Origin: Glycine soja
Lineage: Eukaryota > Streptophyta > Magnoliopsida > Fabales > Fabaceae
DNA: 64,000 nucleotides
Assembly: GCF_004193775.1 (NCBI RefSeq)
Contig: NC_041006.1
Location: 20,396,817-20,460,816, forward strand
Reading direction: 5' to 3'
The notes under the pieces were generated by a model. The model worked only from the letters and a program-made list of their open reading frames with translations. It searched no databases and had not been told where the DNA came from. Shown piece by piece: positions 31,516 through 43,917 of the stretch. Every line of letters begins with the position of its first letter. Within the stretch, counting starts at the first letter, position 1. A program made the translations under genes and the position numbers.

Positions 31516-33980
31516 AATCCGAAAAATGTGAGTGCCATCACCTTGAGGTATGGCAACCAAATTCAAGTGCCTCTACCAGTAGCAGCACCTGCACCTCAGC
31601 CTGTTAAGCCTCATTCTACACTTGAAAAAGAGGATGAGATAGCTACACAAAAGAGAAAGCTTCCTAACAAAAATTTTCATGCAGGTGGACCTTCTTCTAG
31701 TAATTCTGACTTACAACAGCATCCTATCCCTCTTCCACTCCAACCTAGAGCAATTCCAAATAAAAAAATGGAAGAAGTGGAAAAGGAGATCTTGGAGACC
31801 TTTAGGAAAGTAGAGGTAAACATACCTCTGCTGGATGCAATAAAGCAAATTCCAAGATATGCTAAATTCTTGAAGGAGCTGTGCACTCATAAGCGGAAGC
31901 TTAAAGGAAGTGAAAGAATTAGTATGGCCAAAAATGTCTCAGCATTGATTGGTAAATCTGTTCCCCAAATCCTTGAAAAATGTAAAGATCCAGGTACATT
32001 TAGCATACCTTGTATTATAGGGAACAATAAGTTTGACAATGCCATGCTAGATTTAGGAGCTTCTGTTAGTGTGATGCCTCTGTCTATTTTTAATTCTCTA
32101 TCTCTTGGTCCCTTGCAGTCAACTGATGTGGTAATTCATTTAGCTAATAGAAGTGTTGCCTATCCTGCTGGTTTCATAGAGGATGTCTTAGTTAGAGTTG
32201 GTGAACTGATTTTCCCTATTGATTTTTATATTTTGAATATGGAGGAGAAAGTTTCTAAAGGATCAGTTCCCATCATTCTAGGTAGACCTTTTATGAAAAC
32301 TGCTAGAACTAAGATAGATGTATATGCAGACACACTATCTATGGAGTTTGGTGATATAACTGTTCATTTTAATATTCTTGATGCTATGAAATACCCATCT
32401 GAAGATCTTTCTGTATTTCGTGTTTAAATAATTGACCATATTGTTGATGAATACATGACTAATCTTCATTCTAATCTGCATGCCTGTCACTCTTCATACA
32501 TTGAACCTGAATTTGTACTTGATCATATATCTGAATTTGATGCTGAGAGTGAATCTAAATTTGATATTGATTACATGTCTGGTGATGTTTTACCTCTTGA
32601 GATTGATCTTATAGAGTCAGATGGAACTAACCATGTTTCACGAAGTACACATACCTCTGACTTTCTTTATGAGGTACAGGCTGAGAAACCATCTCTTTTT
32701 ACCATTATCCAGCCGCCCACACCAGAATTGAAGCCTTTGCCATCAAATTTAAAATATGCTTACTTAGATGAGAGCAAAAGTTTTCCAATAATTATATCTG
32801 CCTCCCTTATTGATGAGCAAGAGGAGAAGTTGTTATCAGTTCTCAAGAAGCATAAGAAGGCTATAGGCTAGACCCTGGCAGACATTCCTGGTATTAGCCC
32901 ATCCACATGTATGCATCGGATAAATTTAGAGGATGGGGCTAAACCAGTAAGACAGCCACAGAGAAGACTCAACCCGATAATTCTTGAAGTAGTGAAGAAG
33001 GAGGTAATCAAGCTTTTGCAAGCTGGAATCATTTATCCTATCTCCGACAGCCAATGGGTGAGTCCTATCCAGGTAGTCCCGAATAAAATTGGCCTCACTG
33101 TCATAAAAAATGAGAAGGAGGAGTTGATTCCTACTCGGGTGCAGAACAGTTGGAGAGTCTGCATCGACTATAGGAGGCTGAACCAAGTTACCAAAAAGGA
33201 CCATTTTCCACTGCCATTCATTGACCAGATGCTTGAACGCATGGCAGGTAAATCTCACTACTGTTTCCTTGATGGTTTTTATGGTTATATGCAAATCACT
33301 ATTGCTCTTGAGGATCAGGAAAAGACCACATTCACTTGCCCCTTCGGCACTTTTTCCTATAGGAGGATGCCTTTCGGCCTGTCAATGCCCCTAGTACCTT
33401 CCAGTGGTGCATGATTAGTATTTTTAGTGATTTTTTAGAAAATTGCATAGAGGTGTTTATGGATGATTTCACTGTATATGGATCCTCTTTTGATATTTGT
33501 TTGGATAGTCTAGAAAAGGTTTTGAATAGATGCACTGAAACTAACCTTGTTCTAAATTTTGAAAAATGTCATTTTATGGTTGAGCAAGGTATAGTTTTAG
33601 GCCACATTATTTCCATTAAGGGCATTGAAATAGATCCTGCAAAAATTTCTGTTATTTCACAATTGCCTTACCCCTCTTGCATTCGAGAGGTGTGATCTTT
33701 TCTTGGTCATGTAGGATTCTACAGGCGCTTTATAAGAGATTTTAGCAAGGTAGCCCTTCCACTATCCAACTTGTTGCAAAAGGAGGTGGAGTTTGACTTT
33801 AATGATAAATGCAAAGAGGCCTTTCATTGCCTCAAAAGAGCACTGACTACCACCCCTATCATTCAGGCACCTGATTGGACAGCCCCATTTGAGCTAATGT
33901 GCGATGCATCCAATTACACATTGGGGGTTGTCCTTGCTCAAAAGATCTCCATACTTCAGCTTACTTCTTTTCCACCATGA
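31516..33980 (+). pseudogene. pol: Athila-type protease-reverse transcriptase, truncated Pol
   Basis: This continues the gag frame. The aspartic protease is marked by AMLDLGASVSVMPLSIFNSL (about 32041-32100), where the active site reads DLG, and by VPIILGRPFMKTARTKIDVY. RT follows, with LLQAGIIYPISDSQWVSPIQ, WRVCIDYRRLNQVTKKDHFP, CFLDGFYGYMQI and the catalytic box FMDDF (33456 onward). Stops are at 32425, 32869 and 33693. A frame change near 33385 shifts the downstream half. RNase H begins (APFELMCDASNYTLGVVLAQ) and is cut at about 33950. The rest of RNase H and all of the integrase are missing. Any mobility would need proteins from another copy. Confidence 0.88.
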
Positions 33981-35949
33981 CTTAGGGAGTTTTTCTTTTC
34001 CTATCCCCTCCTTTACTTTTATATCACATTTGTCCGATTCTATTTGATGGTTTAATTGCCTTTAATCTTTTAATTGTGCTACATTGAGGACAATGTGTTG
34101 TTTAAGTATGGGGGGGAGTGTTCTTTGGTTTTGGTTTTGCTAGTTTTGTTAAATTTTTTAATTTTGTTAGTTTTGTTGGGTTTCTAGTTTAATATTTTAG
34201 GTCAATTCTGTTTGCATGTACAACTTTGCATGTTTTTCTTTGAATTATAGGATATGTTCAAGTAATGGGTAATTGTTCTGAAAATAGAAGTCTCTTGACA
34301 TTTTGTGATTTGAAATCCTTGTTTTTCCTCTACATGTCATGATAGTTTTGAAAGCTCAATTTGAAAGTGATAAGTTTACCTTTGTGAGAATTTGAGTCAT
34401 CCATCATCATAATCTTTTGGTGTGTTTTGCCCCATTGATTGCTTGCACAATAGCCTTGGCTTGATTCTTGTTGATGCTTCCTAATTCACATGCATATTTG
34501 GAAATGATTTAGGCAATTTTGTTCTTATAAACTTCTAGCCAAATGGACTTGCCTTGAATTAATTCCTTTGATAGCCCCTTTGAGCCTATGTTCCCCTTTC
34601 TTTGTTTTGAAGCTCATTACAAGCCTTAAGTGAAAAATCATGATATCACCTTACCCTTACAGCGTGTTTGGATGGAGGAATTTAAAATTATGAGAAATTT
34701 TAAATTCTAAGAATTTCAAATACTTCAATTGAAATTCTTTTATTTTCAAAATTTTGTGTTTGGATAAAAAAAGTTAAAATTATGAGGTTGAAAAAAAATG
34801 AATGAAAAAAAAGAAAATATATGATTGGTGTGTTAGTTATAGGTGTTCCTCTACGTTCTCAGGCCCGAACGATGTTCCACAATCTCAGAAGGTGTTTCTT
34901 GAAGAAGACGGTATGAAGAGAATTTCAATTTCTCACCTTTTAAAAGAAAATTGAAATTCCAGATTTTTAGTTGTTTAAAATTTTGTTTTAAAATTCTAAA
35001 ATTTTAAATTCTTCACAAAAAAACATCCAAACAATGAATTCTAGATTATAGAAATTCAAATTCTCTGATAAATTACTTTCCTCGGTTAAAATTCTCTATC
35101 CAAACATACTCTTAAGGAATTTTGGAGCTTTGGAATTGTTTTGGGAATAAGTTGGGAATAAGTGTGGGGGGTATATTTCATTGGAAGATATAATTTTTGG
35201 CCATGCTTAATGTTTTATTTTGGCCATGCTTGATGTATCTGTATATTTCCTAGTTCTTGCTTTAATCTTCAAATTCATACTGTTAAAAAAAATGAAAAAA
35301 AAATATTTCAATTGCTGCAAATTCGTTCTTCAAAAAAAAAAAAGAGAAGAAGAAAAAAAGTGAAGTTGAATAAATGAGGTCTTGTTATGAGGACTTGATT
35401 TGGGAGCCTTGGTTGATTTTGTTGATATTAGAGGGTTTGGGTTTACTACTTGTGCTTAATTTCCACTTATTCCCCATTGCTCCTCTATTCCTTTGGGATT
35501 TAGCTACTTATTCCATATTTTTCTTCCCTACCTTGTCCTTGGCCCCATTACAACCTTTAAAGACCTTTTGATCCTCATGTGCATGTGTTTGTCAAGTTGT
35601 TGTCAATTTTAGAATTTTGTCAAGTCTATGTGGTGTTTGTTTTGATGGGTGCTTCTAGAGTAAACAGTAGCCTAGACACTTGAGAGATAGAGTGTATATC
35701 TTGTGAGGCTGTATCACTTTTCATTCTTGAGCTAATTAACTATTTTGCCATGATTGGGTTGCTTGGATGATTTTCACGAATGTCTTGACTCTTTGGACCT
35801 CTTCATGTTAGATGTTACCCATTCCTTTCATTCCTTGATGTTCATTTAGAAATATGTAAATGTTTTTGTTTGTCTCTCTTTGATATCCTTGGATTTTGTT
35901 CTTTATTTCATTTTGCCCAGGAGTGCAAAAGGCTAAGTATGGGGGGTTT
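33981..35949 (+). other. Non-coding 3' region of the Athila-type element
   Basis: T-rich DNA with no ORF attributable to an envelope-like protein. TTTAAGTATGGGGGGGA (34104-34120) and GGCTAAGTATGGGGGG (35931-35946) are two polypurine-type tracts. The second abuts the 3' LTR and is the likely plus-strand primer. A MITE interrupts the region. Confidence 0.7.
34660..35111. mobile_element. Harbinger/Tourist-like MITE
   Basis: A 452-bp insertion has ends CAGCGTGTTTGGAT and (complement) GAGTATGTTTGGAT. Flanking TTA trinucleotides lie at 34657-34659 and 35112-35114. The interior has long arms of partial complementarity rich in AAATTTTAAATTC. It has no coding capacity. The TTA duplication and GTTTGG terminus suggest the PIF/Harbinger superfamily. 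Confidence 0.7.
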
Positions 35950-37065
35950 TGATGTGCCATTATTTTCTCCTATTTCTTAACCCTTTTTGCACCATTTTAA
36001 GTACTGATTAGTCTTAATTATCAAATTAATTAGGCAGTTTTATTATTTGGGCCCATTTAGCTAATTTGATGTTTTTAATCTAATTTTAGGAATTAATGAA
36101 GCATTGGGCTTGAATCCAGAATTGGGCTTGGGCTTGAATCCAAAATTGGGCTTGGACTTGAAGAGGGCAGACTATTTTATTCTACAAAATTAGATCTTGT
36201 CTTATCTAGATATTATTTAGATTTGATCTCATCTAGATATTACTTCATCTAGATCTTATCTTATCTTATCTAGATTTGATTTTATTTTATTTATGGGCAT
36301 GGATTTAAAATAGATTTGTAAGCTTTGGGGCTGGGAAAAAAAACCATATAACAGCACCAAGGTTCTAGTTTAGGCTCTGTCTCTTCTATTTTTCGTTTTT
36401 AGTTTTGGTCTCTCTTCTCTTTCGCTTTTATTTTCGTTTTTTACAATTTCAGTTCACACTTTTAGTTTTATCAATAAAATTTCGTTCTCTATTTGATTAA
36501 TGGAAGGCTAAGTCCGCAGCGTTGTTTTCTCTTGAGGATCAAGCACAGTTCTCTTTGAGGTTCTATTATTACTGTTAAATTTTGTTCAGTTTTTCCTCTT
36601 CACTAATTACTCTGAATTTGTTGCTATTAATTCATGCATGCTTAGTGCTTGATTAATTGTCTCTGCGCTTAATTTACGTTCATGCTTAATGATCGTTTAT
36701 GAGTAATTGGTGTGTGTGATGCTTAATCACATAATGAATGCTTTATGTTAAATTTCGCTTAGTAATTTAATTTAGGGTTGGATTAAGTGGTTAAACTGAT
36801 AAAGGATAAATTCTCGCAACCTAGGATAAGAGACTTGCTTGTGAATCAAGGGGAAACAACATATTTTAATTCTGATAATTTCTAATTCAATTTTACTCGC
36901 TGTTTAATTTACAAAAGCAAACAACCCCCCCCCCCCCAATTTGTTCCTATTTCCTACTATCTGTTATGAACATTTGGTGTATCATTGCTCGTTGGGAAAT
37001 GACCTAGGATCAGTTCCTAATTACTACATTTTAATATTTATTTGATTCGGGTACGGCCTCGATCA
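35950..37065 (+). repeat. 3' LTR of the Athila-type element
   Basis: 1116 bp, begins TGATGTGCC after the purine tract and ends CTCGATCA. GGCAC follows at 37066-37070, the target duplication. Confidence 0.95.
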
Positions 37066-37302
37066 GGCACCACATTTTTATTTTAAAGGTTGTGTATTGC
37101 CAACCATTTGTTTAACTTGTTTCATTAGTTGCTAACAATGTTGTATGTTGTAACATCCCAAAACTATCTAGTAATTCTTTAGAAAGATTATCTAAATATA
37201 TCTTTTAATAAAAGAAAAGGGTAGGTTGTTATAATCTTTTTAGTAAAAGAAAATATTAGAGATGTTATTATAATAATTTATTAGATAATTGATTTAAAGA
37301 TG

Positions 37303-37356
<54 letters not shown>
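37303..37356. repeat. (AAT)n microsatellite
   Basis: An essentially perfect run of about 18 ATA/AAT units. Confidence 0.97.
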
Positions 37357-38009
37357 GGAAAAAAGGGATTTGGCTTTAGTCAATTTGATAGCCCTATATA
37401 CGTAAACTATTAGAAGAAGAAAAAAGAGAGAGAAAGTTGTGGTTGGTTATATTTTTTAATTAGTAAGTAAAGATAATAAAGATAAAAGATAAAGAAAGAT
37501 TGATTAAAAAAAATTTCAAATTATGTACAACACTCATATAAGGATAGATAGTTCATTTTCTTAGAATCATACACATAAACAATCTCTCTTGGCATTAGTG
37601 GGTTGCTCAAGGACTGAAAAGAAGGGAGAAAGTGGGGGAAATTCTGTTGACACAATTGGTAGAAGAGAAGAAGGATAACGAAGAACACCAATTACTTACT
37701 TCAAGAGGTGAGTAAAACAAATTTTTCTTCTAAACCCTCCATGGTACAGTTTGTTAAAAAAACAAGAAAATATAAAAAATTTGATTTAACATGATTATGT
37801 TTCCATGTTGGTGAATGATGATTTATACTTTGTTGTAGTAATATATTTTGTTTGAATATTTTTGGAATAGATCTCTCCTATCTCCTGCATGTGAAATAGC
37901 TAATTTGAATGTGATTTGGTGTTACTGATTTCATATTTAAGCATATAATTAACAGAAAAAGAATTATAGATTTGGTATTAGTGATTCTTTGATTTCAAAC
38001 ATAGAATGC

Positions 38010-38031
38010 CACACACACACACACACACACA
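38010..38031. repeat. (CA)n microsatellite
   Basis: A run of about 11 CA units followed by TATAATATT. Confidence 0.95.
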
Positions 38032-38894
38032 TATAATATTGACATGTATGTGGTGTAGATTTTATATATTATATGTTATAATGTACTTATGTAATGCATG
38101 AAATTGGGAGGATTTATTTGGTAGGTATTTGGAAGTAAAAGAGATGTGTGATTGGTCATCACTTTCTTGGAAGGGATGATAATGTGCACTCTGTTTTAAA
38201 AATAGGATGAGAGATACCTCTATCTGGGATGGGGAAGAGATTTTGGATACCTTTATATGATGGGGAAGATAGTGAGATGTCATTGCATGGATGAGTTCAT
38301 AGACACCTTGAAGAATCTGAGATCCGCATTGGTTTCTGGAACCAAAGAGTTGAGTCTAGTGATTCTGGGAATCACTGAATTGTGTCTGTGATGTTTATTT
38401 GAATGCATTGAAATGTTGATGTCTATTTACATATTTTTATTTATTAAGAATGTTATGGGAATAAATTATGATTGTTTTCAATTTGACTTTTATTGGAGTA
38501 TGTATGTGTGTGTGTATAATATCTTCTTTTTAGTGCGGATACCATGGTTGATTTCTGGATTATCGCATCGATTGAGAACAATACTATTCGAGAACTCCTT
38601 TTAAAACTTGTTTTATTCACTGGGATTATCATCTCATTATAAGTTTTGTTTTTAGAGTACGAGGAAGAAGCTGCCAAAATTGAGGAGACTTGAAGGCATA
38701 GTTTTTGTTAGTTATATTTATTTAGCTTGGTTAGTACTTCAGAATAAGATGTATGATGTTGCTACTTATGTTATATTTTTAGCGTTCATTTAGTTTAGAT
38801 GTCATATGTCATACCCTAATTTCGTTCGGGAACCATTATTTGTTGGCATGCGACCTTCTCTTGACTGCCTCAAAATGTTTAACACCCATCGTTG

Positions 38895-39190
38895 TGTAAT
38901 CCGTAAAGTTTTACAACATTCTGGAAGTAAAAAACAAGTATTGTTGCACAATCCGTAAAGTTCCGCAACATTTCGAAAGTAAAAAAAAAAAAGCATTGTT
39001 GCGCAATCCGTAAAGTTCCGCAACATTTCGAAAGTAAAAAAAAAAGCATTGTTGCGCAATCCGTAAAGTTCCGCAACATTCCGGAAGTCAAAAAGAGCAT
39101 TCTTGCCTAATCCGTAAAGTTTCACGACATTCCGGAAGGAAAAACAAGCATCGTTACATAATCCGTAAAGTTTCGTAACATTTCAGAAAG
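38895..39190 (+). repeat. Tandem repeats of about 60 bp in the Ogre 1 LTR
   Basis: Five units share AATCCGTAAAGTT(C/T)C(G/A)CAACATT followed by an A-rich spacer and GCATTGTTGCG. Farther along, GAGATC(A/G)TTAATGGTCCAAC with CTTAACGTTTCTCTCC repeats three times (about 39860-40000). Confidence 0.85.
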
Positions 39191-39316
39191 GAATCAATAA
39201 AAAAACACAAAAGGGGGTGTATTTAGTGAAAAGGGGGGTGCAGATAGCAACCAGGCCCACTTGGGCCTTCTTGAGGGTTCCAACAGAAGGCGGTGCCTTC
39301 TGGTGGAAGCAACCCT

Positions 39317-39352
39317 GCTCGCCTGGACGAGCTGAGCTTGCCTGGGCGAGCT
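39317..39352. repeat. GCTCGCCTGG...GAGCT imperfect palindromes
   Basis: Two imperfect copies of the hairpin motif AGCTCGCCTGGGCGAGCT stand side by side. The same motif is perfect at 49850 and 61650. Confidence 0.8.
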
Positions 39353-40243
39353 GGGCGACAAGCACCTCCTTCTTTTCTCCTATAAATAGGGGAGAGAAGG
39401 CAGAGCAAAAAGGTTCGGCCCTTTTGGTATTGAGGATTCTCTCAAAATTAATGAAAAAAATTGTTTCGGTGAAGAAAATCCAAGTCGAGGTGCTTCCGTA
39501 ACGCTTCTGAGACGTTTTTGTGGGCGATTTCGTGGAGATTCTTCACCGTTTTTCGGCCTTCAACTGGTAAGTTCCCGAGATCGGATTTTTCAATTCATTC
39601 TATGCACCCTTAGTGGTCCCTACTTGTTTCGCATACTTTTATTTTCATTTCGTTTGTTTTCCGTACCCCTTTTTAACGTGCTTTAACCATTTATTTAAGC
39701 CGTTATTTCGCCTAATAAATGATAAAATGAATTTCAACCAATGATAAAATGAATTTCAACATGTAACTTTACCGCTTTTGTAAGAACTACGTAAGTCTAA
39801 TTTCCTCATCGCAATTGAGGATATGTAGGAGCAAAAACCCCGCTTTTGTCGACCACCCCAAGAGATCATTAATGGTCCAACGCCTTAACGTTTCTCTCCT
39901 TTCAAAAACAAAGAGATCGTTAATGGTCCAACACCTTAACGTTTCTCTCCTTTCAAAAGAATCAAAAGATCGTTTAAATGGTCCAACGCCTTAAATGACT
40001 TTTGTGCGGTTAAAATTGATCTTGCGGAAAAAGATCAAAACAACTTAACCAATGTTTAGTTCTCAAAAAACTACGTAGGTCTGATTTCTTCATCGCAATT
40101 AAGGATACGTAGGAGCGAGGGAAAACACCCTTGTCGACCACAAAAAGATAAAAAAAATACAAAAGGCATAAAAAGACATAAAAACGTAAAAAAGGAAAAT
40201 AAAACATTTTGAAGTCATATTTGCACACTTGATTAAAGACTGT

Positions 40244-41217
40244 TGATGCAATCCTACCCCGCAAAGGCATTGGATAGAAGACTCCAAGAAGATTGGGCTA
40301 GAGATGCAAGAGAAGGCCCTAGGGTTCTCATGAGCCTTAGGGTAGATTTCGAGCCCATGGGCTAAGTATGAGCCCGCTTATCTTTGTACATATTAGATTA
40401 AGGTTTCATTATTTTTGGGTCTTGTATTTAGGGCTCCATAATATAGGTAAGGTACCCTAGAAATGTAGAATTTTTTAGCCCTTGTATTTTAGGGCACCTA
40501 GACTAGTTTTTTGTATTAGGGGTAATTTTGTAATTTCACATGCATTAAGTGAATATTTGATGTATGTGGTTGGAAATAAATTTAATTGAATTGGGAGAAG
40601 CCCAATCCAATTAAATTTTAGAGGGGGAGGTGAGCATTTACTTGCTACACCCCATTGCCATATCATATAGTCACACTTTTTGCATGTCCTTCATGATTTA
40701 CATGCCTCATGACACCTAAGCACACTTAGTGGAGAATCTTGGACTTGTTCTTGGATTTGTGGGTTGAACCATAGCTAAAATTCACTAATCATAATTAGTG
40801 AAAATTTGACTCCAAAATTTGGCTCCACAAATTCAATTTCAAATTCAAGTGAAATTTGAATAGAATTTCAAATTTCCCTCCAATTTTGTGTGACACTTAG
40901 GTTATAAATAGAGGCCATGTGTGTGCATTTTTTAAACTTTGATCATTTGAATATTAAACTTCAGATTTCGGAGCTCTTTTAGAGCACAAAATTTCGTGCT
41001 CTTCTCTTCCCCTCCCTTCATTCATTTCCTTCTTATTCCAAGCTCTTATCCATGGCCTCCTACGGTGGTGAACTTCTTCTAGACTCATCTTCTCCTTGAA
41101 GTGGCGTCTCCTCTCTCTCTGCCTTCTCCATTCCGCTGCCATTCATCTTCCAAGAAGCAAAGGAATCCATTGATGAAGAAGATCCTAGGCCTACAAGCTC
41201 CAATGGAGCTTACATCA
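40244..41217 (+). repeat. 5' LTR of the CRM-like element
   Basis: 974 bp, TG...CA, nearly identical to the 3' LTR with scattered substitutions. CACTTAGGTTATAAATAGAG (40887-40906) is a likely TATA-type promoter. Confidence 0.93.
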
Positions 41218-41219
41218 TG

Positions 41220-41232
41220 TGGTATCAAGAGC
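41220..41232 (+). other. Primer-binding site (tRNA-Met type)
   Basis: TGGTATCAAGAGC begins 3 bases after the 5' LTR. It resembles TGGTATCAGAGC, complementary to the 3' end of initiator tRNA-Met, with an extra A. Confidence 0.8.
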
Positions 41233-43125
41233 ATCTTCATCTAGGTGATGTTCTTTTGCTTCCTCTATCTTTTTGTTCGGTGAATTCTCTTTAATTCCTT
41301 ATTCTTCATCTTATTCTCCGTGTATATCCTCCATTGTATTGTGGTTTGGTGCTTTTTAGAGTAGATTCAAAAAAAATAAACTGATTAAATCTTAGATCTA
41401 CACTTGTTCTTGCATTTCTATGGTTCAAATTTTGTAGATCTACTCTTGAATCATGTTTTTGTGTTGATTTTAGGTTCTATCATTTTTCATTCATAATATT
41501 CTTGTGCTGAACCTTAGATCTAAATTTTCTTCCAAAATATTGATTAGAAAAAAAAACACAAAAATCTAAGTGTAAATCACTTAATCCATGTTGTCTTAGA
41601 GTCATGTTTAGTCATAGTAATTGTCACATTATGTTCTAAGTTTGTGTTGAATTTTTATTTTGTTTATTGAATTCTAGATACATTTGTTCATGTATTCTTG
41701 TCATTCTTAGCCTATCTTTTGAATTTTGAGTATAATTCATGCATGTTATTTAGTTCATAACATGTTCTAAATCAATTCCTAGAAGTAGTCTTGTTGTTGA
41801 ACTCTTTTTTTTTTTTGTTTTCTAATTTTCCTACATGATGCCTATGATGAAGTTGAGTTGTGGTGCTGAGTTGTGGCTGGATTTGTGAATCAAAATAAGT
41901 CTTAAGCTCTCTTGAATTTTGTTATTCAAGATAATTGAGCATAAGCAAACACAAATTGTAACTATCCAAGCCTTAAGCAACATAAACACTACTCTTGATT
42001 TCTAGGTTGAAATTGCTGGTGTTGGCAGCTTGAACATACGAACTTGTATAAATTACTGGGAATTGTTAACTACGTTTGTTGAGCTGAAATGTTTACTGAA
42101 TTTTCTAAACATATGGATCAAAATTATAAAAAAAGAACCAAGCGATTTGGATTAAAGGAAAAAATAAGAAAAATCGCACAAGTTGGCAGAAAAATCAGTG
42201 TCCGGGAAAAAAAGTGAAAGGGAAGTGTGCTTGTTGTTTTGGCTCAAAATTTGTTCTATAATTGGTGCCTATTTTATACCAATCCTAATTCTGAAATTTC
42301 AATTGAAAATTATTGTGAAAACAAGTGCCAAAACTAGAGGTTTCTTGAGTCTTTTTTGTTTTTTTAGTTTTTCTACTCTACTCTAGAGCCATTCTAGGTT
42401 TCTCTTTGAGTCCTAGCTTGCTTTTGTGTGCTTTTCATTGCTTTAATTGTTGAATAATCCTTGAAAATTTGTCTTGTTTAAACTCTATTGGTTTATCTTT
42501 CATTTCATTTTTTATTTTAGTCTTTGGTTATTGCTTGTCTCTTTGTTTCCTTGCTTGTGAGTTGCCATATAGGGAATTGGGAAGGAGGATTGGTGCCATA
42601 TCTTGAAGAATTTGAGTCAAGAAGCAAGGGGCCAACCACCTTAAGAGCTATTGGAATAAGAAGCAATCCAAATTGAGTGAAACACTAAAGAGAGAATAGC
42701 CACCACAATTGAGGACTTTTTATTCTTTGTAATTTTGTAATTGGCAATTTGCTTTGCTTTCAAATTTTATAACAAAAAGACCTTTCATTGGAAGTAAGTT
42801 GGGAGCCTCCGCTAGGTCACCCTACTTCCATTTGTGTGTAATAATTTTTGGCAATTTTCCCTTAGGATAGTGAGTGTTTTGTTGGGAACCTTAAATGAGG
42901 TCATCCAAACACTCTTAGGATCCGCCTAGTTTGCATTTCTTTCACTTTAGTTTCTTGCTTACTTTCATAGTTTATTTTCTTTACTAGCCACACCTAGTTT
43001 ATCTTGTTATTGCATAGTACTTTCTTCTTTCTTATCACACTTATCTTGAGTTATTTTGGAACCTTAGCTATTACCTTTTTTTTTACAAACCCCTAACAAG
43101 AAAGAACCACAACTTAGGAACCAAC
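41233..43125 (+). other. Leader of the CRM-like element
   Basis: A long AT-rich leader of 1.9 kb with no supported ORF. Short frames are interrupted and lack recognisable features. Confidence 0.6.
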
Positions 43126-43905
43126 ATGAGTCATCATTCATCTAGTATTAATGGCAAGGGTACTAGTCATCAGGACCCTATATCTAGAATCTTAGATGAG
43201 TTGAGTTCTCTCAAGTTATGGAAAGGAAAACTAGAAAGAAAAGAAAAAGAAAAAGAGAGGGTAAAAATAAATCAAGATGAGAGGGAACAAATAAGGGAAG
43301 AAGAAAGAGAAGGAAAATACTAAAAGAATTAAGAAAAGAAAAACATGTCTCCTATAGTTGTCATAACTCTTGCAAGAGCCTAAGTGAGGAACTTCGTGAC
43401 TATTATGAAGGAAGGCATAGGTCACATCTTAGACCTCACTCCCATACGAGAAAAGCAAAGAAAGCCTCAAGAGGATAACATTAACCTCCCATACTTCCAT
43501 GGGAAGGACAATCTAGAGGCTACCTTAGATTGGGAAATAAGGGTAGAGCAACAACTTAAAAGGAAATCCACTTCAAAATTTTATGGCTCTCACTCTTATC
43601 CAAAGAAAGACCAAGGTCAAGGCATCTTAGAGGTGACACCTTCTAAGCCCAAAGATTATAAGGGGAAGACAATAGAAAAGCAACCCCTTAAGGCTAGTGT
43701 GCAAGAGAAGACTAGCTCCATGAAGTGCTTTAAATGTCTTGGAAGAGGACACATTACTTCTCAATGCCCCACCAAGAAAACCATGATTATGAGGGGCCAA
43801 GACATTTATAGTAGCCAAGATAAGACTACTACTTCACCTTCCTCTAGTGAAAGTGAAAAAGCAAAAGGGGAAGAATCTAGTGAAGAAATCTACCCCCAAG
43901 AATAA
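43126..43905 (+). pseudogene. gag: CRM-like Gag, internally deleted
   Basis: The ATG at 43126 starts MSHHSSSINGKGTSH and a highly charged Lys/Glu stretch to a TAA at 43321. The same frame continues from about 43384. INLPYFHGKDNLEATLDWEI is the start of the gag capsid region, and the frame then jumps to a linker, so most of the capsid is missing. A CCHC zinc knuckle CFKCLGRGHITSQC (43726-43767) is intact and is followed by a Ser/Glu tail ending TAA at 43903. Total length is well below the 400 or so residues usual for the lineage. Confidence 0.75.
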
Positions 43906-43917
43906 GGACAACCATTA

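Larger units (their letters stand above)
28058..37065 (+). mobile_element. Athila-type Ty3/gypsy retrotransposon, internally deleted
   Basis: A 9.0-kb element on the plus strand is flanked by exact GGCAC duplications (28053-28057 and 37066-37070). The LTRs are 1124 and 1116 bp and begin TGATGTGCC and end CTCGATCA. A primer site TGGCGCCGTTGCCGGGGA (tRNA-Asp type, as in Athila) lies 4 bp inside. Gag, protease and RT follow in one frame with several stops. Then RNase H is cut and there is no integrase. A long non-coding 3' region carries a MITE, and a purine tract abuts the 3' LTR. The family matches the soybean Athila relatives (Calypso/Diaspora type) from memory. It cannot be autonomous. Confidence 0.93.
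37066..38806. other. Host DNA right of the Athila insertion, possibly an older LTR
   Basis: No gene supported. TGTAACATCCC near 37148 resembles a common plant LTR start, and CTCATATAAGG near 37532 resembles a promoter box, so the stretch may be an old LTR. Proof is lacking. It ends TCATA, the presumed left duplication of Ogre element 1, whose right copy lies outside the window. Confidence 0.35.

Noticed and set aside
33981..35949. Envelope-like ORF of an Athila element
   Set aside because: No long frame or membrane-type sequence is present on the plus strand; the longest frame (65 codons) is T-rich chance reading.
38453..38677. Minus-strand 74-codon ORF
   Set aside because: It overlaps a TG/CA-rich simple stretch, has no recognisable motif and lies in an LTR-like spacer.
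39223..39408. Possible small gene in the GC-rich Ogre LTR segment
   Set aside because: The segment recurs in the LTR of element 2 with different frames, so it is LTR sequence rather than a gene.
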